64,000 nucleotides of DNA. It comes from Candidatus Gallimonas merdae (lineage in GTDB: Bacteria; Bacillota; Clostridia; Christensenellales; Borkfalkiaceae). The position numbers and the translations under genes were made by a program. Of the stretch, positions 7,346 to 19,852 are shown one piece after another. The stretch's first letter is position 1. Each line of letters starts with the position of its first letter. A model generated the notes under the pieces. The model was not told the DNA's origin and made no database searches. It saw nothing but the letters and a program-made list of their open reading frames with translations. The DNA is taken from the NCBI GenBank assembly GCA_904419525.1, contig CAJFRT010000006.1, positions 1-64,000 on the forward strand. Reading direction: 5' to 3'.

Positions 7346-9508
7346 TTAACTCAAATTGGAGGGATTCTCCTCCACCCAGACGAGCGTGTCCTTGTGTTTC
7401 ACGCCCGAAACGATCTCATAGATGCGCTCCAGAAGCCTGCGCGACGTCAGCCGCATGAGTACCTGGTAGCGGAATTTTCCCTGAATGCGCTTGATGGGCG
7501 CATGCATGCGGTTGAAGAAGAGGAACTCCTCCCTCTCCTCAACGAACACCGCCTGTAATTTTTCATAGACCTCGCGCAGGGCGCCGACGGCCGCGCGGTC
7601 CTCCGCGCCCGATACCATGACGCGCACGATGACGGCAAAGGGCGGGAACATTGTCGCCGCGCGCATGTTCACTTCATGCCGGTAAAATCCTTCGTAGTCG
7701 TATGCAGCGGCAAAGCGGAGAATATAGTTGTCGGGGTCATACGTCTGCAAAACGACATCTCCCTTTTCCTTTCCGCGGCCGCTCCTGCCCGCGACCTGCG
7801 TCACAAGCTGGAAGGTGCGTTCGCCGCTTCGGTAATCGGGGAAATGCAGGCTCATGTCCGCATCGAGAATGCCGACAAGCGTCACGAGCGGGAAGTCGTG
7901 CCCCTTCGCGACCATCTGCGTCCCCACCAGGATATCCGCTTCCCGGTCGGCAAACTGTTTCAGAATGCGGTAATGGCCCTCTTTTCCGTTGGTCGTATCG
8001 TTGTCCATGCGCAGGATCCGTGCCGACGGATAGAGTTTTTTCAGCTCGCCGACGACGCGCTGCGTACCCGTACCCGCGTAATAGATGTGCTTCCCGCCGC
8101 ACGAAGGACACGCTTCGAGCATTCTGTACCTTGCGCCGCAGTAGTGGCATTTGAGACAGTTTTCCTCGCTGTGATAGGTGAGCGAGACGTCGCACTGTTC
8201 GCACTTGGCGACATAGCCGCAGTCGCGGCAGAGAACGGTCTGGGAATATCCCCTGCGGTTGAGAAAGAGGATCGCCTGCTGTCCCTCCGCAAGGCAGCTC
8301 TCCAGCCGCTCGCGCAGCGCCGCCGAAAAGGGCGACGGGTTCCCGCGCTTGACCTCGCGGCGCATATCCACGATGTTGACGTCGGGCAGCGGCCGCGCGT
8401 TGATGCGGTCGGGCATGCGCACGAGCGCGAATTCCCCGTCCAGCGCACGCTTGTATGTCTCCACCGACGGCGTGGCGCTGCCGAGCACGAGTTTGCAGCC
8501 GTTGTGCCGCGCTCGCATGAGCGCAATGTCGAACGTGTTGTATCGGGGGGCGCTTTCGGAGGAATAGCTGCCGTCGTGTTCCTCGTCAAGGACGATGATG
8601 CCGATGTTTTCCACGGGAGCGAACACCGCGGACCGTGCGCCGATCGCGATGCGCGCGCTCCCCTCGCGGAGGCGCTGCCATTCGTCGAAGCGTTCCCCTG
8701 CCGAAAGCCCGCTGTGCAGAATGGCCGCCGCGGAACCGAACCGGGCGCGCAGCTGAGAGAGCATCTGCGGCGTCAGGGAAATTTCCGGCACGAGAAATAT
8801 GGCCGTCCTGCCCTGCGCAAGCGCATCGGCGATGAGGGTGAGATACACCTCCGTCTTGCCGCTTCCCGTCACGCCGTGCAGCAGCGTGACCGTCTTGTCC
8901 GTCGCGCCGATCGCCGCGACCGCGCGGCGCTGTGCCGCGGTGAGCACGTGCTCTGCCGCCTGCCCTTCCACGCCCTTGTAAGGATCACGCAGGACGCGCC
9001 GACGATCGAGGACGATGCCGCCCTTTTTCACAAGCGCGTTGACTGCCGAACCGAACTGCTCACGCAGGCGCGCCGCGTCCGTTTCGCCGTTTTCTTTCAG
9101 AAACGCAAGACACGCCGCCTGCTGCGGCGCGTTTTTGATCGGAACGTCCTGCGCGAACCGGGCATAGGTCCGATAGGTCTCGGCAACCTTGCCCGTGCGC
9201 ATTTCGGGCGGAATGAACAGTCTGAGGCAGAGCGCCAGCGGCACACGGTAGCGCCGCGCTATCGCCCCCGCGAGCCGCAGGCATTCGGCATTGACGGCGG
9301 AAGTCCCCTCCTCCACGCGGTAGATCTTTTTCAGTTTTTCGGCGGGATAGTCGCTCGTCTCCTTCACGCGCACGACAAAACCCGTCGCCGCGCTCCGTCC
9401 GAAGGGCACGGCGACGCGGGCTCCCGCCTCGACGGGCACATCGCATACATAGTCGAAGATCTTGTCCACTTCGCTGTGCGCAATATCGACGATGACCTCG
9501 CAAATCAT
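7346..9508 (-). CDS. priA: primosomal replication helicase PriA
   Basis: A 720-residue helicase that restarts stalled replication forks. Order: N-terminal DNA-binding 3'BD domain (ICEVIVDIAHSEVDKIFDY), Walker A GVTGSGKTEVYL near residue 217, DEEH box in IIVLDEEHDGSYSSE, then helicase motifs with a zinc module of four CxxC pairs (CRDCGY, CEQCDV, CLKCHYCGA, CPSCGG) and GTQMVAKGHDFP, VAGRSGRG. All catalytic and metal residues look intact. A hairpin with T-run separates it from rpoZ upstream; no clear promoter of its own is seen, so it may depend on read-through. Confidence 0.97.
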   Translation of the reverse strand: MICEVIVDIAHSEVDKIFDYVCDVPVEAGARVAVPFGRSAATGFVVRVKETSDYPAEKLKKIYRVEEGTSAVNAECLRLAGAIARRYRVPLALCLRLFIPPEMRTGKVAETYRTYARFAQDVPIKNAPQQAACLAFLKENGETDAARLREQFGSAVNALVKKGGIVLDRRRVLRDPYKGVEGQAAEHVLTAAQRRAVAAIGATDKTVTLLHGVTGSGKTEVYLTLIADALAQGRTAIFLVPEISLTPQMLSQLRARFGSAAAILHSGLSAGERFDEWQRLREGSARIAIGARSAVFAPVENIGIIVLDEEHDGSYSSESAPRYNTFDIALMRARHNGCKLVLGSATPSVETYKRALDGEFALVRMPDRINARPLPDVNIVDMRREVKRGNPSPFSAALRERLESCLAEGQQAILFLNRRGYSQTVLCRDCGYVAKCEQCDVSLTYHSEENCLKCHYCGARYRMLEACPSCGGKHIYYAGTGTQRVVGELKKLYPSARILRMDNDTTNGKEGHYRILKQFADREADILVGTQMVAKGHDFPLVTLVGILDADMSLHFPDYRSGERTFQLVTQVAGRSGRGKEKGDVVLQTYDPDNYILRFAAAYDYEGFYRHEVNMRAATMFPPFAVIVRVMVSGAEDRAAVGALREVYEKLQAVFVEEREEFLFFNRMHAPIKRIQGKFRYQVLMRLTSRRLLERIYEIVSGVKHKDTLVWVEENPSNLS

Positions 9509-9524
9509 TTCCGGATTCCGTGAT

Positions 9525-9550
9525 GAAAAAGAAGCCCCGTTGACGGGGCG
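9525..9550 (-). terminator. rho-independent terminator after rpoZ
   Basis: A GCCCCGT/ACGGGGC stem with three-base loop is followed on the minus strand by a T-rich run (CTTCTTTTTC). It lies between rpoZ and priA and would reduce, not necessarily abolish, read-through into priA. Confidence 0.7.
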
Positions 9551-9569
9551 CTTGTGTAGGGGAACGGAG

Positions 9570-9791
9570 TCAGTCGTGAACCGCCGTGACCTTTCCGTTC
9601 ATGATCTCCTGGCAGGCGAGCACGATCTCTTTCTGCTTGCCGGGAAGTTCCGTAACGCCGGCAGACTGCATCTGCTCGATGATCTGCCGCGTACGCTTGG
9701 CAACCACCACGCACAGCTCGTAACGGCTTGCGGGCTCCTCCTCCTTGCCCAGTTTGCGGATCAGGGCGTCTACCGAAGGTTCATTGATCAT
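9570..9791 (-). CDS. rpoZ: DNA-directed RNA polymerase omega subunit
   Basis: A 73-residue protein beginning MINEPSVDALIRKLG. The family core is the SRYELCVVVAKRTRQI segment (residues 22-37), the conserved region that clamps the beta-prime C-terminus. It then has the KEIVLACQEIMNGKV helix. The gene starts inside the gmk stop (ATGA overlap), as commonly found, and is followed by a terminator hairpin. Confidence 0.93.
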   Translation of the reverse strand: MINEPSVDALIRKLGKEEEPASRYELCVVVAKRTRQIIEQMQSAGVTELPGKQKEIVLACQEIMNGKVTAVHD

Positions 9792-10354
9792 ATCTGTTTC
9801 TCCTTTTCTTTGCGGATAATTTCCTGAATTTCGCGCTTGGTGCGCTGCAGGTCGTCGTTGACGACGACATAATCGTAGAGCGGCGCCTGATCGAGCTCAT
9901 AGCGCACGCGGCGCATGCGCTCTCTGAGCGCTTCCTCCCCTTCCGAGCCCCTTCCGCTGAGGCGGCGCTCCAGCTCCTCGAGGGAAGGAGGCGTCACCAT
10001 GACGAGCACCGCGCTTTCGGGCATCAGGCGCTTTGCGTTGAGTGCGCCCACGACGTCGATCTCAAGCACCACCGACTTGCTGCGGAGCTGACGCTCCACA
10101 AAGGAACGCGGCGTGCCGTAATAGTTGCCGAAATGTTCGTCGTATTCGAGAAAATCGTTCTCGGCGATGCGGTTGCGGAATTCGCTCTGCGTGATGAAGA
10201 AATATTCCCTGCCGTTCACCTCGCCCGCGCGGGGTGCGCGCGTGGTGCAGGAGACGGACTCCACCAGATCGTTATCTTCGGCGAGCAGCAGATCGACCAG
10301 CGTCCCCTTGCCCACGCCGGAAGGTCCAGAAATGACAACGAGGACGTTTCTCAT
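9788..10354 (-). CDS. gmk: guanylate kinase
   Basis: A 188-residue kinase phosphorylating GMP to GDP. P-loop GPSGVGKGT at residues 10-18, TTRAPRAGEVNGREYFF, the GMP-binding block, FLEYDEHFGNYYGTP and LEIDVVGAL are all typical. The C-terminus keeps the R/YD pattern (LDQAPLYDYVVVNDD). It starts 3 bp after yicC ends and overlaps rpoZ, so the three form one unit. Confidence 0.97.
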   Translation of the reverse strand: MRNVLVVISGPSGVGKGTLVDLLLAEDNDLVESVSCTTRAPRAGEVNGREYFFITQSEFRNRIAENDFLEYDEHFGNYYGTPRSFVERQLRSKSVVLEIDVVGALNAKRLMPESAVLVMVTPPSLEELERRLSGRGSEGEEALRERMRRVRYELDQAPLYDYVVVNDDLQRTKREIQEIIRKEKEKQI

Positions 10355-10357
10355 GCG

Positions 10358-11230
10358 TTACTCCAAATTCTGTATCTGTTCGCGGACTTTCTCGATCTCG
10401 TTTTTCATTTCGAGGGCGAGCGCCGTCACTTCCCCGTCGTTCGATTTGCTGCAGATCGTGTTGCACTCGCGGTTGAATTCCTGCACCAGAAAGTCCAGTT
10501 TCCGGCCCACTTCGTCAAGCTGCGCAATTTCCCGGAACGCCTTGATGTGAGCTTTCAGACGGGTGAGTTCCTCGTCGATGCTGCACTTGTCTGCAAAGAC
10601 GGCCGCTTCCGTCAGGATCCGCGTCTCGTCAGCCTTGCCCGCAAGGTATTCGTGAATGCGCTCGGTCAGTTTTTCGCGGTACTGCGCGGCAACGAGCGGC
10701 GCACGCGCGGCGATGCATCCCGTCAGCCGTTCAATGGTCTCCATGCGCGCAAGCAGATCGGCTTTCAGCCTGGCGCCCTCTTTTTCGCGCATACGGGTGA
10801 GCGAACAGAGCGCGGCCTCCAGCGCCTTTTCGAGCGCGGCGACGAGCGTCTCGTCCGCTTCGCCGGTTTCCTCGGCGCGCACGACGTCCGGAAGCCGCAG
10901 ATAGAACGAAAGCGCGACGTCGTCCGCAACGTCGGGGAGCGCCTCTCTGAGCTGCCGTGCGGCCGTGTGATAGGCGAGCGCGACCGAAGTATCGACCGAA
11001 TAGGTCTTTTCCCTTTCGCGCTTATCGGCATAGCTGATAAAGACGTCCACGTGCCCGCGGGTGATGTGCCGGCGGACGACGGAACGCACGCGCTCCTCCT
11101 GGGAAAGAAAGATGCGCGGGCTCTTGACGGAGAGATCGAGAAAGCGGTTGTTGACCGATTTGACTTCCGCGGTCAGCTCAACGCCGCCCTCGCTGCAGGT
11201 TCCCCTGCCGTACCCCGTCATACTCTTCAT
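10358..11230 (-). CDS. yicC: YicC/YloC family endoribonuclease
   Basis: A 290-residue protein of the YicC family, endoribonucleases acting on RNA (sRNA turnover in E. coli). It begins MKSMTGYGRG, the family signature; further conserved parts are the VKSVNNRFLDLSVKSPR block and the C-terminal GRKLDFLVQEFNRECNTI with KSND, characteristic of DUF1732. The start is fixed by MKSMTGYG and a GGGAGG site upstream. In Bacillus remA separates this gene from gmk; it is absent here. First gene of the long minus-strand housekeeping block. Confidence 0.93.
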   Translation of the reverse strand: MKSMTGYGRGTCSEGGVELTAEVKSVNNRFLDLSVKSPRIFLSQEERVRSVVRRHITRGHVDVFISYADKREREKTYSVDTSVALAYHTAARQLREALPDVADDVALSFYLRLPDVVRAEETGEADETLVAALEKALEAALCSLTRMREKEGARLKADLLARMETIERLTGCIAARAPLVAAQYREKLTERIHEYLAGKADETRILTEAAVFADKCSIDEELTRLKAHIKAFREIAQLDEVGRKLDFLVQEFNRECNTICSKSNDGEVTALALEMKNEIEKVREQIQNLE

Positions 11231-11257
11231 GCGCCTGCCTCCCGGATCTGATATCCC

Positions 11258-11286
11258 ATTATACCACGCCGCGGCGCAGATTTCAA
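11258..11286 (-). promoter_or_regulatory. sigma-A promoter for yicC operon
   Basis: On the minus strand TTGAAA (11281-11286), a 17-bp spacer and TATAAT (11258-11263), followed by a short leader with GGGAGG before yicC. Near consensus. Confidence 0.85.
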
Positions 11287-11340
11287 GCACTTTCGCAGTT
11301 TTTTTCCCGGAAAGCGGAGAAAGTCTCCCGATCCCGCCCG

Positions 11341-11973
11341 CTTGTCAAGCTGCACTTCCGCAAGTTCCCCATCGTGCTCGTTGACCGCTACTTTGCCGGC
11401 TTCAACATTCCCAGCGTCAGCACCAACAACTTCGAGGCGGCGCAGGCCGTCACGCAGTACCTGTTCGACAAGGGACACGAAAAGATCGGATTTTTGTGCA
11501 GCCCGCAGGCGAACACCTCCTCCGTGCAGGAGCGCATGGACGGCTTTACCTCCATGTACATCACCAACCGCAAGGCGGCCGACAACTTCCACATCCTGAA
11601 CACGGTCATGAGCCCGCACGCCTCCAACGATTCGGAGGTCGCCCGCAGCGACGTGGAGATCATCAAAAAATTCCTTGGGGCAAACCCCGACCTGACCGCC
11701 CTGATCTCCTCGGAATTCTCCGTCACGCAGCTGCTGATGACCGCCCTGCGCGAGATCGGAAAGACGGTGCCGGACGACTACTCGCTCGTCATGTTCGACG
11801 CCTACGAATCGGTGACGCTCCCCCTTCTGACGCACGTCTATCAGGATCAGGAGGAGATCGGGCGCATCGCATTCGACACCCTGCTTTCCACCATCTCGGA
11901 AAAAGTCGTCGGAACAAAGATCTACGTCCCCTTCCGCATCGTAGAGGGAAACAGCGTCAAGAGTCTGAAATAA
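11341..11973 (+). pseudogene. LacI/GalR-type regulator, C-terminal sensor domain only
   Basis: About 210 codons of the periplasmic-binding-protein-like sensor domain of a LacI/GalR (or GntR-LacI hybrid) regulator: PIVLVDRYFAG, VSTNNFEAAQAVTQYLFDKG, EKIGFLCSP, ALISSEFSVTQLLMTALRE and DDYSLVMFDAYE are the standard strands and helices. The N-terminal helix-turn-helix is missing. The frame is open upstream into the yicC promoter but shows no homology and no ribosome site there, so the gene is truncated rather than restarted. A GTG at 11374 could make a 199-residue fragment, without a visible ribosome site. A strong terminator follows. Confidence 0.75.
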
Positions 11974-12010
11974 AAAAGTCCGGCGGAAAACATTTCCGCC
12001 GGACTTTTTC
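11974..12010 (+). terminator. rho-independent terminator after the regulator fragment
   Basis: A 12-14 bp stem (AAGTCCGGCGGAAA / TTTCCGCCGGACTT) with short loop and flanking A and T runs directly after the stop codon. It can work in both directions. Confidence 0.85.
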
Positions 12011-12017
12011 CGGACAT

Positions 12018-12051
12018 GAACAGGCTCCGCCGAATCGGGCGGAGCCTGTTC
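12018..12051 (-). terminator. hairpin downstream of ligA
   Basis: A 14-bp perfect stem (GAACAGGCTCCGCC and its complement) about 30 bp after the ligA stop. There is no T-run directly after it on the minus strand; the next hairpin (11974-12010) provides one, so termination probably uses both. Confidence 0.5.
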
Positions 12052-12079
12052 GCAATTTATGCCTTATGCCGCGCACGGC

Positions 12080-16407
<4,328 letters not shown>

Positions 16408-16415
16408 ACCCGTTC

Positions 16416-16444
16416 ATTATATCACACGCGCCGTCAAATGACAA
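16416..16444 (-). promoter_or_regulatory. sigma-A promoter of pcrA, predicted leaderless
   Basis: Minus strand TTGTCA (16439-16444), 17-bp spacer, TATAAT (16416-16421). Only 8 nt separate the -10 box from the pcrA ATG at 16407, so transcription would start at or within two bases of the start codon. Confidence 0.8.
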
Positions 16445-16509
16445 GTTTTCGGCAAAGCCGCGCACAAAAAAGCCCACAGGAAAAACGGGCGGAAAAACGC
16501 CGCGCACTC

Positions 16510-16538
16510 TTGCATTCACCCGCGCCGAATGCTATAAT
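16510..16538 (+). promoter_or_regulatory. sigma-A promoter of the rhomboid gene
   Basis: TTGCAT (16510-16515), 17-bp spacer, TATAAT (16533-16538), followed by AAGGAGGG ahead of the ATG at 16560. Confidence 0.85.
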
Positions 16539-16559
16539 ACATACAGATAAGGAGGGAAT

Positions 16560-17231
16560 ATGAAACTGATCGACAGTTCCAAAAAACGGCTTGCGTGGTA
16601 TTCCCGCAACTACTTTTATGCGGCGACCATCGCCGTCGTCCTGACAAACATTCTGCTCTATGCTCTGCTTGACTACTACTGGGAGGGCGCATACGGGAAC
16701 GGCCACGTCAGCTGGGGAAAATCCTTTGATTTCGAACGTATTCTGCGCTGTTTCCTCAACAACTTCTCCCATTCCAACTTGCAGCACGTTCTGCTGAATA
16801 TGCTCTGCTTTTTTGTGGCGGGGCTGTATCTGGAGCGAAAGACGGGCAGCCTCGGCCTTTTGGGACTTGTGCTGTCCATTGCCATACTGCAAGGCTGCGT
16901 CTGCGCAGCGGCAGACGGCGACATGGGATTTCACGGCTATTCGGGCGTCAACTACGCGCTGTACGCCTATATCCTCATCGACTATCTGTTCTCCCTCGGA
17001 ACTGCGCGGCGCAACAAAACCGACCTCATCTTCGGCGGCGTCGTGCTTGCGCTCATCTACTTTGCCATGTGTTTCAACGGCGGCACTTCCGAAGTATCCT
17101 TTGCCGTTTACCCTTACGACCTCCTGCACAATCTCGGGCACGGGACGGGATTTTTCTGCGGCGCGATCGTAGCACTGCTCATTCAGATCCCCATGGCCGC
17201 CGCCCGCCGCAGCGCCCAAGCACAGCGCTGA
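16560..17231 (+). CDS. rhomboid-family intramembrane serine protease
   Basis: A 223-residue integral membrane protein with about six hydrophobic segments. Rhomboid marks are visible: HSNLQHVLLNMLCFFVAG with a following LERKTGS (residues 77-105, the loop-1/TM2 pattern), GYSGVNYAL near 143 where the serine of the GxSG motif is kept, and GHGTGFFCG near 200 carrying the TM6 histidine partner. The Ser-His dyad therefore looks intact, though GYSG replaces the common GASG. Substrates cannot be inferred. Monocistronic, with its own promoter and terminator. Confidence 0.82.
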   Translation: MKLIDSSKKRLAWYSRNYFYAATIAVVLTNILLYALLDYYWEGAYGNGHVSWGKSFDFERILRCFLNNFSHSNLQHVLLNMLCFFVAGLYLERKTGSLGLLGLVLSIAILQGCVCAAADGDMGFHGYSGVNYALYAYILIDYLFSLGTARRNKTDLIFGGVVLALIYFAMCFNGGTSEVSFAVYPYDLLHNLGHGTGFFCGAIVALLIQIPMAAARRSAQAQR

Positions 17232-17254
17232 CGTCCACCACGATCCATAACATT

Positions 17255-17296
17255 GCGCCCGCCGCTGCCTCAGGCAGCGGCGGGCGCAGCTTTTTT
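17255..17296 (+). terminator. terminator after the rhomboid gene (bidirectional)
   Basis: A 15-bp GC stem (GCGCCCGCCGCTGCC with its complement, loop TCA) followed by AGCTTTTTT. The same stem lies just after the convergent ABC permease gene. Confidence 0.9.
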
Positions 17297-17303
17297 ATGC
17301 AGT

Positions 17304-18131
17304 TCAATCCTTCTGACGATAGACGCGTTTCAGGCGGAAGATCGTGAGCAGAACGAACACGATCGCGATCGCCGCAAGGACGGCGATGCCTATGAGCGGG
17401 TTGAGATCGAACATGGACTTGTAAAAATATTCGCGCGGGGCCCAGCTGTTCAGGGCGCACTCGCGGCTGAACACGGCGATCCCCCATGCGCTCGGCGTGA
17501 CATAGCGGAGCCAGCCGGCCGCCCCTTCAAGCGAAAACAGGCTGTCGCAGAACACCACCTGCATGATGATGATGAACAGAACGGGCAGAATGGCGCTCTC
17601 CGACTTTTTCAGGAGCGCGGAGATAAACAGCCCGACCGCCATCACGCTGATATTCGTCAGCGCCATGGCCGCATAGGAACAGAGATACCCCGTGGCGGGC
17701 ACCGGATAGGCGAAGTCGATGAACAGCAGCGTTCCGCCGAAGAGGATCGCACACTGCACAATGCCGACGACGGAAAGCACGGTGAACTTGGACAAGACGT
17801 AGGCCGGAATGTCCAGCCCGCCGAACACTTCGCGGGAGAGGATCTCCCGCTCCTTGCAGATCTCGCGGTAGCTGTTGAGGATCCCCATCAGCGCGCTCAT
17901 GATGATCAGCATGAACAGCGTCACATTCGCGCCCGTCAGCGCCTCCGGCGATTTGAGCGTGAATGCGTCCTTCTGGCTGACAAGCCAGACGATGATCAGC
18001 ATCACGGGCGCCTGCAGAACGAGCGGCAAAAGCGTTCCGAGGCTGGAAAAGATCTGTCTGAAATACCGGGCGACAAGCACGCGGTAGTGCATCAGGTTCA
18101 TGCGCGCAGAACGGCGGCGGAACTGTTTCAT
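17304..18131 (-). CDS. ABC-2 type transporter permease
   Basis: A 275-residue membrane protein with six predicted transmembrane helices and the ABC2_membrane (ABCG/WHITE-like) arrangement: cytoplasmic start, MLIIMSALMGILNSYREICKE-like segment with REIxxEREIL (residues 75-95, the family's coupling-helix motif) and a long periplasmic loop before the last helix. It is encoded directly after the FHA-ATPase gene with an ATGA overlap, so the two form one transporter whose halves are separate proteins. Start at 18131 chosen from the overlap. Substrate unknown. Confidence 0.85.
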   Translation of the reverse strand: MKQFRRRSARMNLMHYRVLVARYFRQIFSSLGTLLPLVLQAPVMLIIVWLVSQKDAFTLKSPEALTGANVTLFMLIIMSALMGILNSYREICKEREILSREVFGGLDIPAYVLSKFTVLSVVGIVQCAILFGGTLLFIDFAYPVPATGYLCSYAAMALTNISVMAVGLFISALLKKSESAILPVLFIIIMQVVFCDSLFSLEGAAGWLRYVTPSAWGIAVFSRECALNSWAPREYFYKSMFDLNPLIGIAVLAAIAIVFVLLTIFRLKRVYRQKD

Positions 18132-19696
18132 GCGTCCTCCTCCCCTTCCGGCACTCCGGTAAGCGGCCTGGGCAGATCCTTGGGCGGCCGCTCCCACGGC
18201 GCCTGCACTTCCTCTTCTTCGGGCGGCAGGCAGCAGCCCTTGCCGTACTCTTCGACGAGCTGTTTATACAGGTCCTTATAATACGCGCTGCGGCGGTACT
18301 TCTTTGCAAAGGCCTCGCTGGTCGCCTCGTCGGTGAGCGCGGCAAAGATGCGCGAATAACTGCGGCGGTTGAACCAGCGGAACGCGTCCTTGGCGGGGCC
18401 GTAATAGCACAGCCTTCCGCCGCGGCCGAGGAAGGCCACGCTGTCGCATTTATCCAGATTTTCCATTGCGTGCGTGATCACGACGATCGTGCGCCCCTTT
18501 TTGGAGAGATCTTTCAGCAGAGCCATCATCTCCATGTCCAGATCGGGGGAAAGCCCGCTCGTCGGCTCGTCGAGGAAGATGACCTTCGGGTCGGAAAGCA
18601 GTTCCATGGCGATGGAGACGCGCTTTTTCTGCCCGCCCGAAAGCGAAGCGATGCGCAGTTTTTCCTTTCCCTGCAGATGCACGTCCGCGATCGCCTCCGC
18701 GACGCGCGCGGAGAGCTCTTCGGCGGGAAGATCGGCGCGCATACGCAGCATGGCCGTATAGCGCAGGGCGTCCGAAACGGTCAGATCGTCGTGCATGATA
18801 TCCCGCTGCGGGACGTATCCGACGACCCCCTTATAGGTGTTCATATTCTCATAGTAGTCGTTGGTGTCGTAGTAGATCTTGCCGTCCGTTGCGGGCCGCA
18901 TGCCGTTGATACAGTCGAGCAGCGTCGACTTTCCCGCGCCGCTTCCGCCCACGACCGCCACAAACGAGCCCGCCTCGATGCGGAACGTCACGTTGGTGAC
19001 GAGGGAGATCTTCCCGCGCGAATTTTTGTCGCGCACCCGCTTGCACACGTCCACCGCGTCAATGCGGATCCCCCCTTCCGCCGTCGAATACAGCAGCGTA
19101 TTGCGGTAGAAGATGTAGGCCGCCGAAGGAATGGAGATGCGGTCATAATCGCCCAGCTTCTGCCGCTTGACCTTTTTGTTGTTGACGTAGGTACCGCTCA
19201 TGCTGTGCGCGTCCTCGACAAAGCAGTTGGCTCCGTCGAACACGATAAAGAACTGCTTTTCGGAGACGAGCGGATTGTTCACGCGGATATCGCAGTTTTC
19301 GCCGCTTCCCACCGTGGTGACCGTCTTTGCCGTGAGGTCGAAATTGTTTTTGACCTTCCTGCGGCTGAACTGTTTGACTGCTCTGATGCGGACGAGGTCT
19401 TCCTTTTCCTTTTTCCCCGCGCGGCGGATGGAGAGCACGCCGTCAAACTTCATCATCGGCCGCTTGAACCGCCTTCCGTCAAGCAGAACGATGCTCCTTG
19501 CATTCTCCGGCGTGAGGTCTTCCGCATACCACACGTTGTTTTTGAGCAGCAGACGGATCTGCACGGGCTCGACGACCTGTGACTTTACGACGATGTCCGC
19601 CGTGCGCTTGGACCCGACGGTCAGTTCGGTGCGCTCTTCGCTGTCAATGAAACGAAACAGATCGCCTTCGCGGATCTTGAGAATCAGATTTTTCAA
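18128..19696 (-). CDS. ABC transporter ATPase with tandem FHA domains
   Basis: A 522-residue protein with two FHA-like domains followed by an ABCG-type ATPase. The first (about residues 1-85) is degenerate; the second (about 120-205) keeps VGSGENCDIRV, PLVSEKQFF and SMSGTYVNNKKV, the phosphothreonine-binding pattern. The ATPase has Walker A GGSGAGKST, Q-loop YVPQRDIMHDD, signature LSGGQKKRVSIA, Walker B VIFLDEPTSGL and H-loop THAMEN. No permease is fused, unlike mycobacterial Rv1747; it is the next gene. TTG 19696 is chosen because AAGGAGGGG lies just upstream and the upstream ATG would fall 2 nt after the -10 box. FHA domains suggest control by Ser/Thr phosphorylation. Confidence 0.88.
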   Translation of the reverse strand: MKNLILKIREGDLFRFIDSEERTELTVGSKRTADIVVKSQVVEPVQIRLLLKNNVWYAEDLTPENARSIVLLDGRRFKRPMMKFDGVLSIRRAGKKEKEDLVRIRAVKQFSRRKVKNNFDLTAKTVTTVGSGENCDIRVNNPLVSEKQFFIVFDGANCFVEDAHSMSGTYVNNKKVKRQKLGDYDRISIPSAAYIFYRNTLLYSTAEGGIRIDAVDVCKRVRDKNSRGKISLVTNVTFRIEAGSFVAVVGGSGAGKSTLLDCINGMRPATDGKIYYDTNDYYENMNTYKGVVGYVPQRDIMHDDLTVSDALRYTAMLRMRADLPAEELSARVAEAIADVHLQGKEKLRIASLSGGQKKRVSIAMELLSDPKVIFLDEPTSGLSPDLDMEMMALLKDLSKKGRTIVVITHAMENLDKCDSVAFLGRGGRLCYYGPAKDAFRWFNRRSYSRIFAALTDEATSEAFAKKYRRSAYYKDLYKQLVEEYGKGCCLPPEEEEVQAPWERPPKDLPRPLTGVPEGEEDA

Positions 19697-19752
19697 TGGC
19701 CCCTCCTTTTCCGTCACGCCGTCACCGGAACGGATTCCCGTCGTTCCCATAC

Positions 19753-19782
19753 ACTATACCACAAAAAAGCACTCTTCGGCAA
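19753..19782 (-). promoter_or_regulatory. promoter of the FHA-ABC operon
   Basis: Minus strand TTGCCG (19777-19782), 18-bp spacer, TATAGT (19753-19758), about 50 nt before the TTG start. Confidence 0.65.
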
Positions 19783-19807
19783 CCGAAACGCGGCCCCAAA
19801 ATAAGAA

Positions 19808-19839
19808 CTTCGGCGGCGGACTCAGGTCCGCCGCCGAAG
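19808..19839 (-). terminator. terminator after the TraX-like gene
   Basis: A 14-bp stem CTTCGGCGGCGGAC with its complement lies 13 bp after the TraX-like stop; the minus strand then reads TTCTTATTTT. Confidence 0.75.
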
Positions 19840-19852
19840 CGATATCCGTTCC

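Noticed and set aside
19697-19750. ATG start at 19750 for the FHA-ABC ATPase
   Set aside because: It lies 2 nt after the -10 box and has no ribosome site; TTG 19696 with AAGGAGGGG fits the protein start better.
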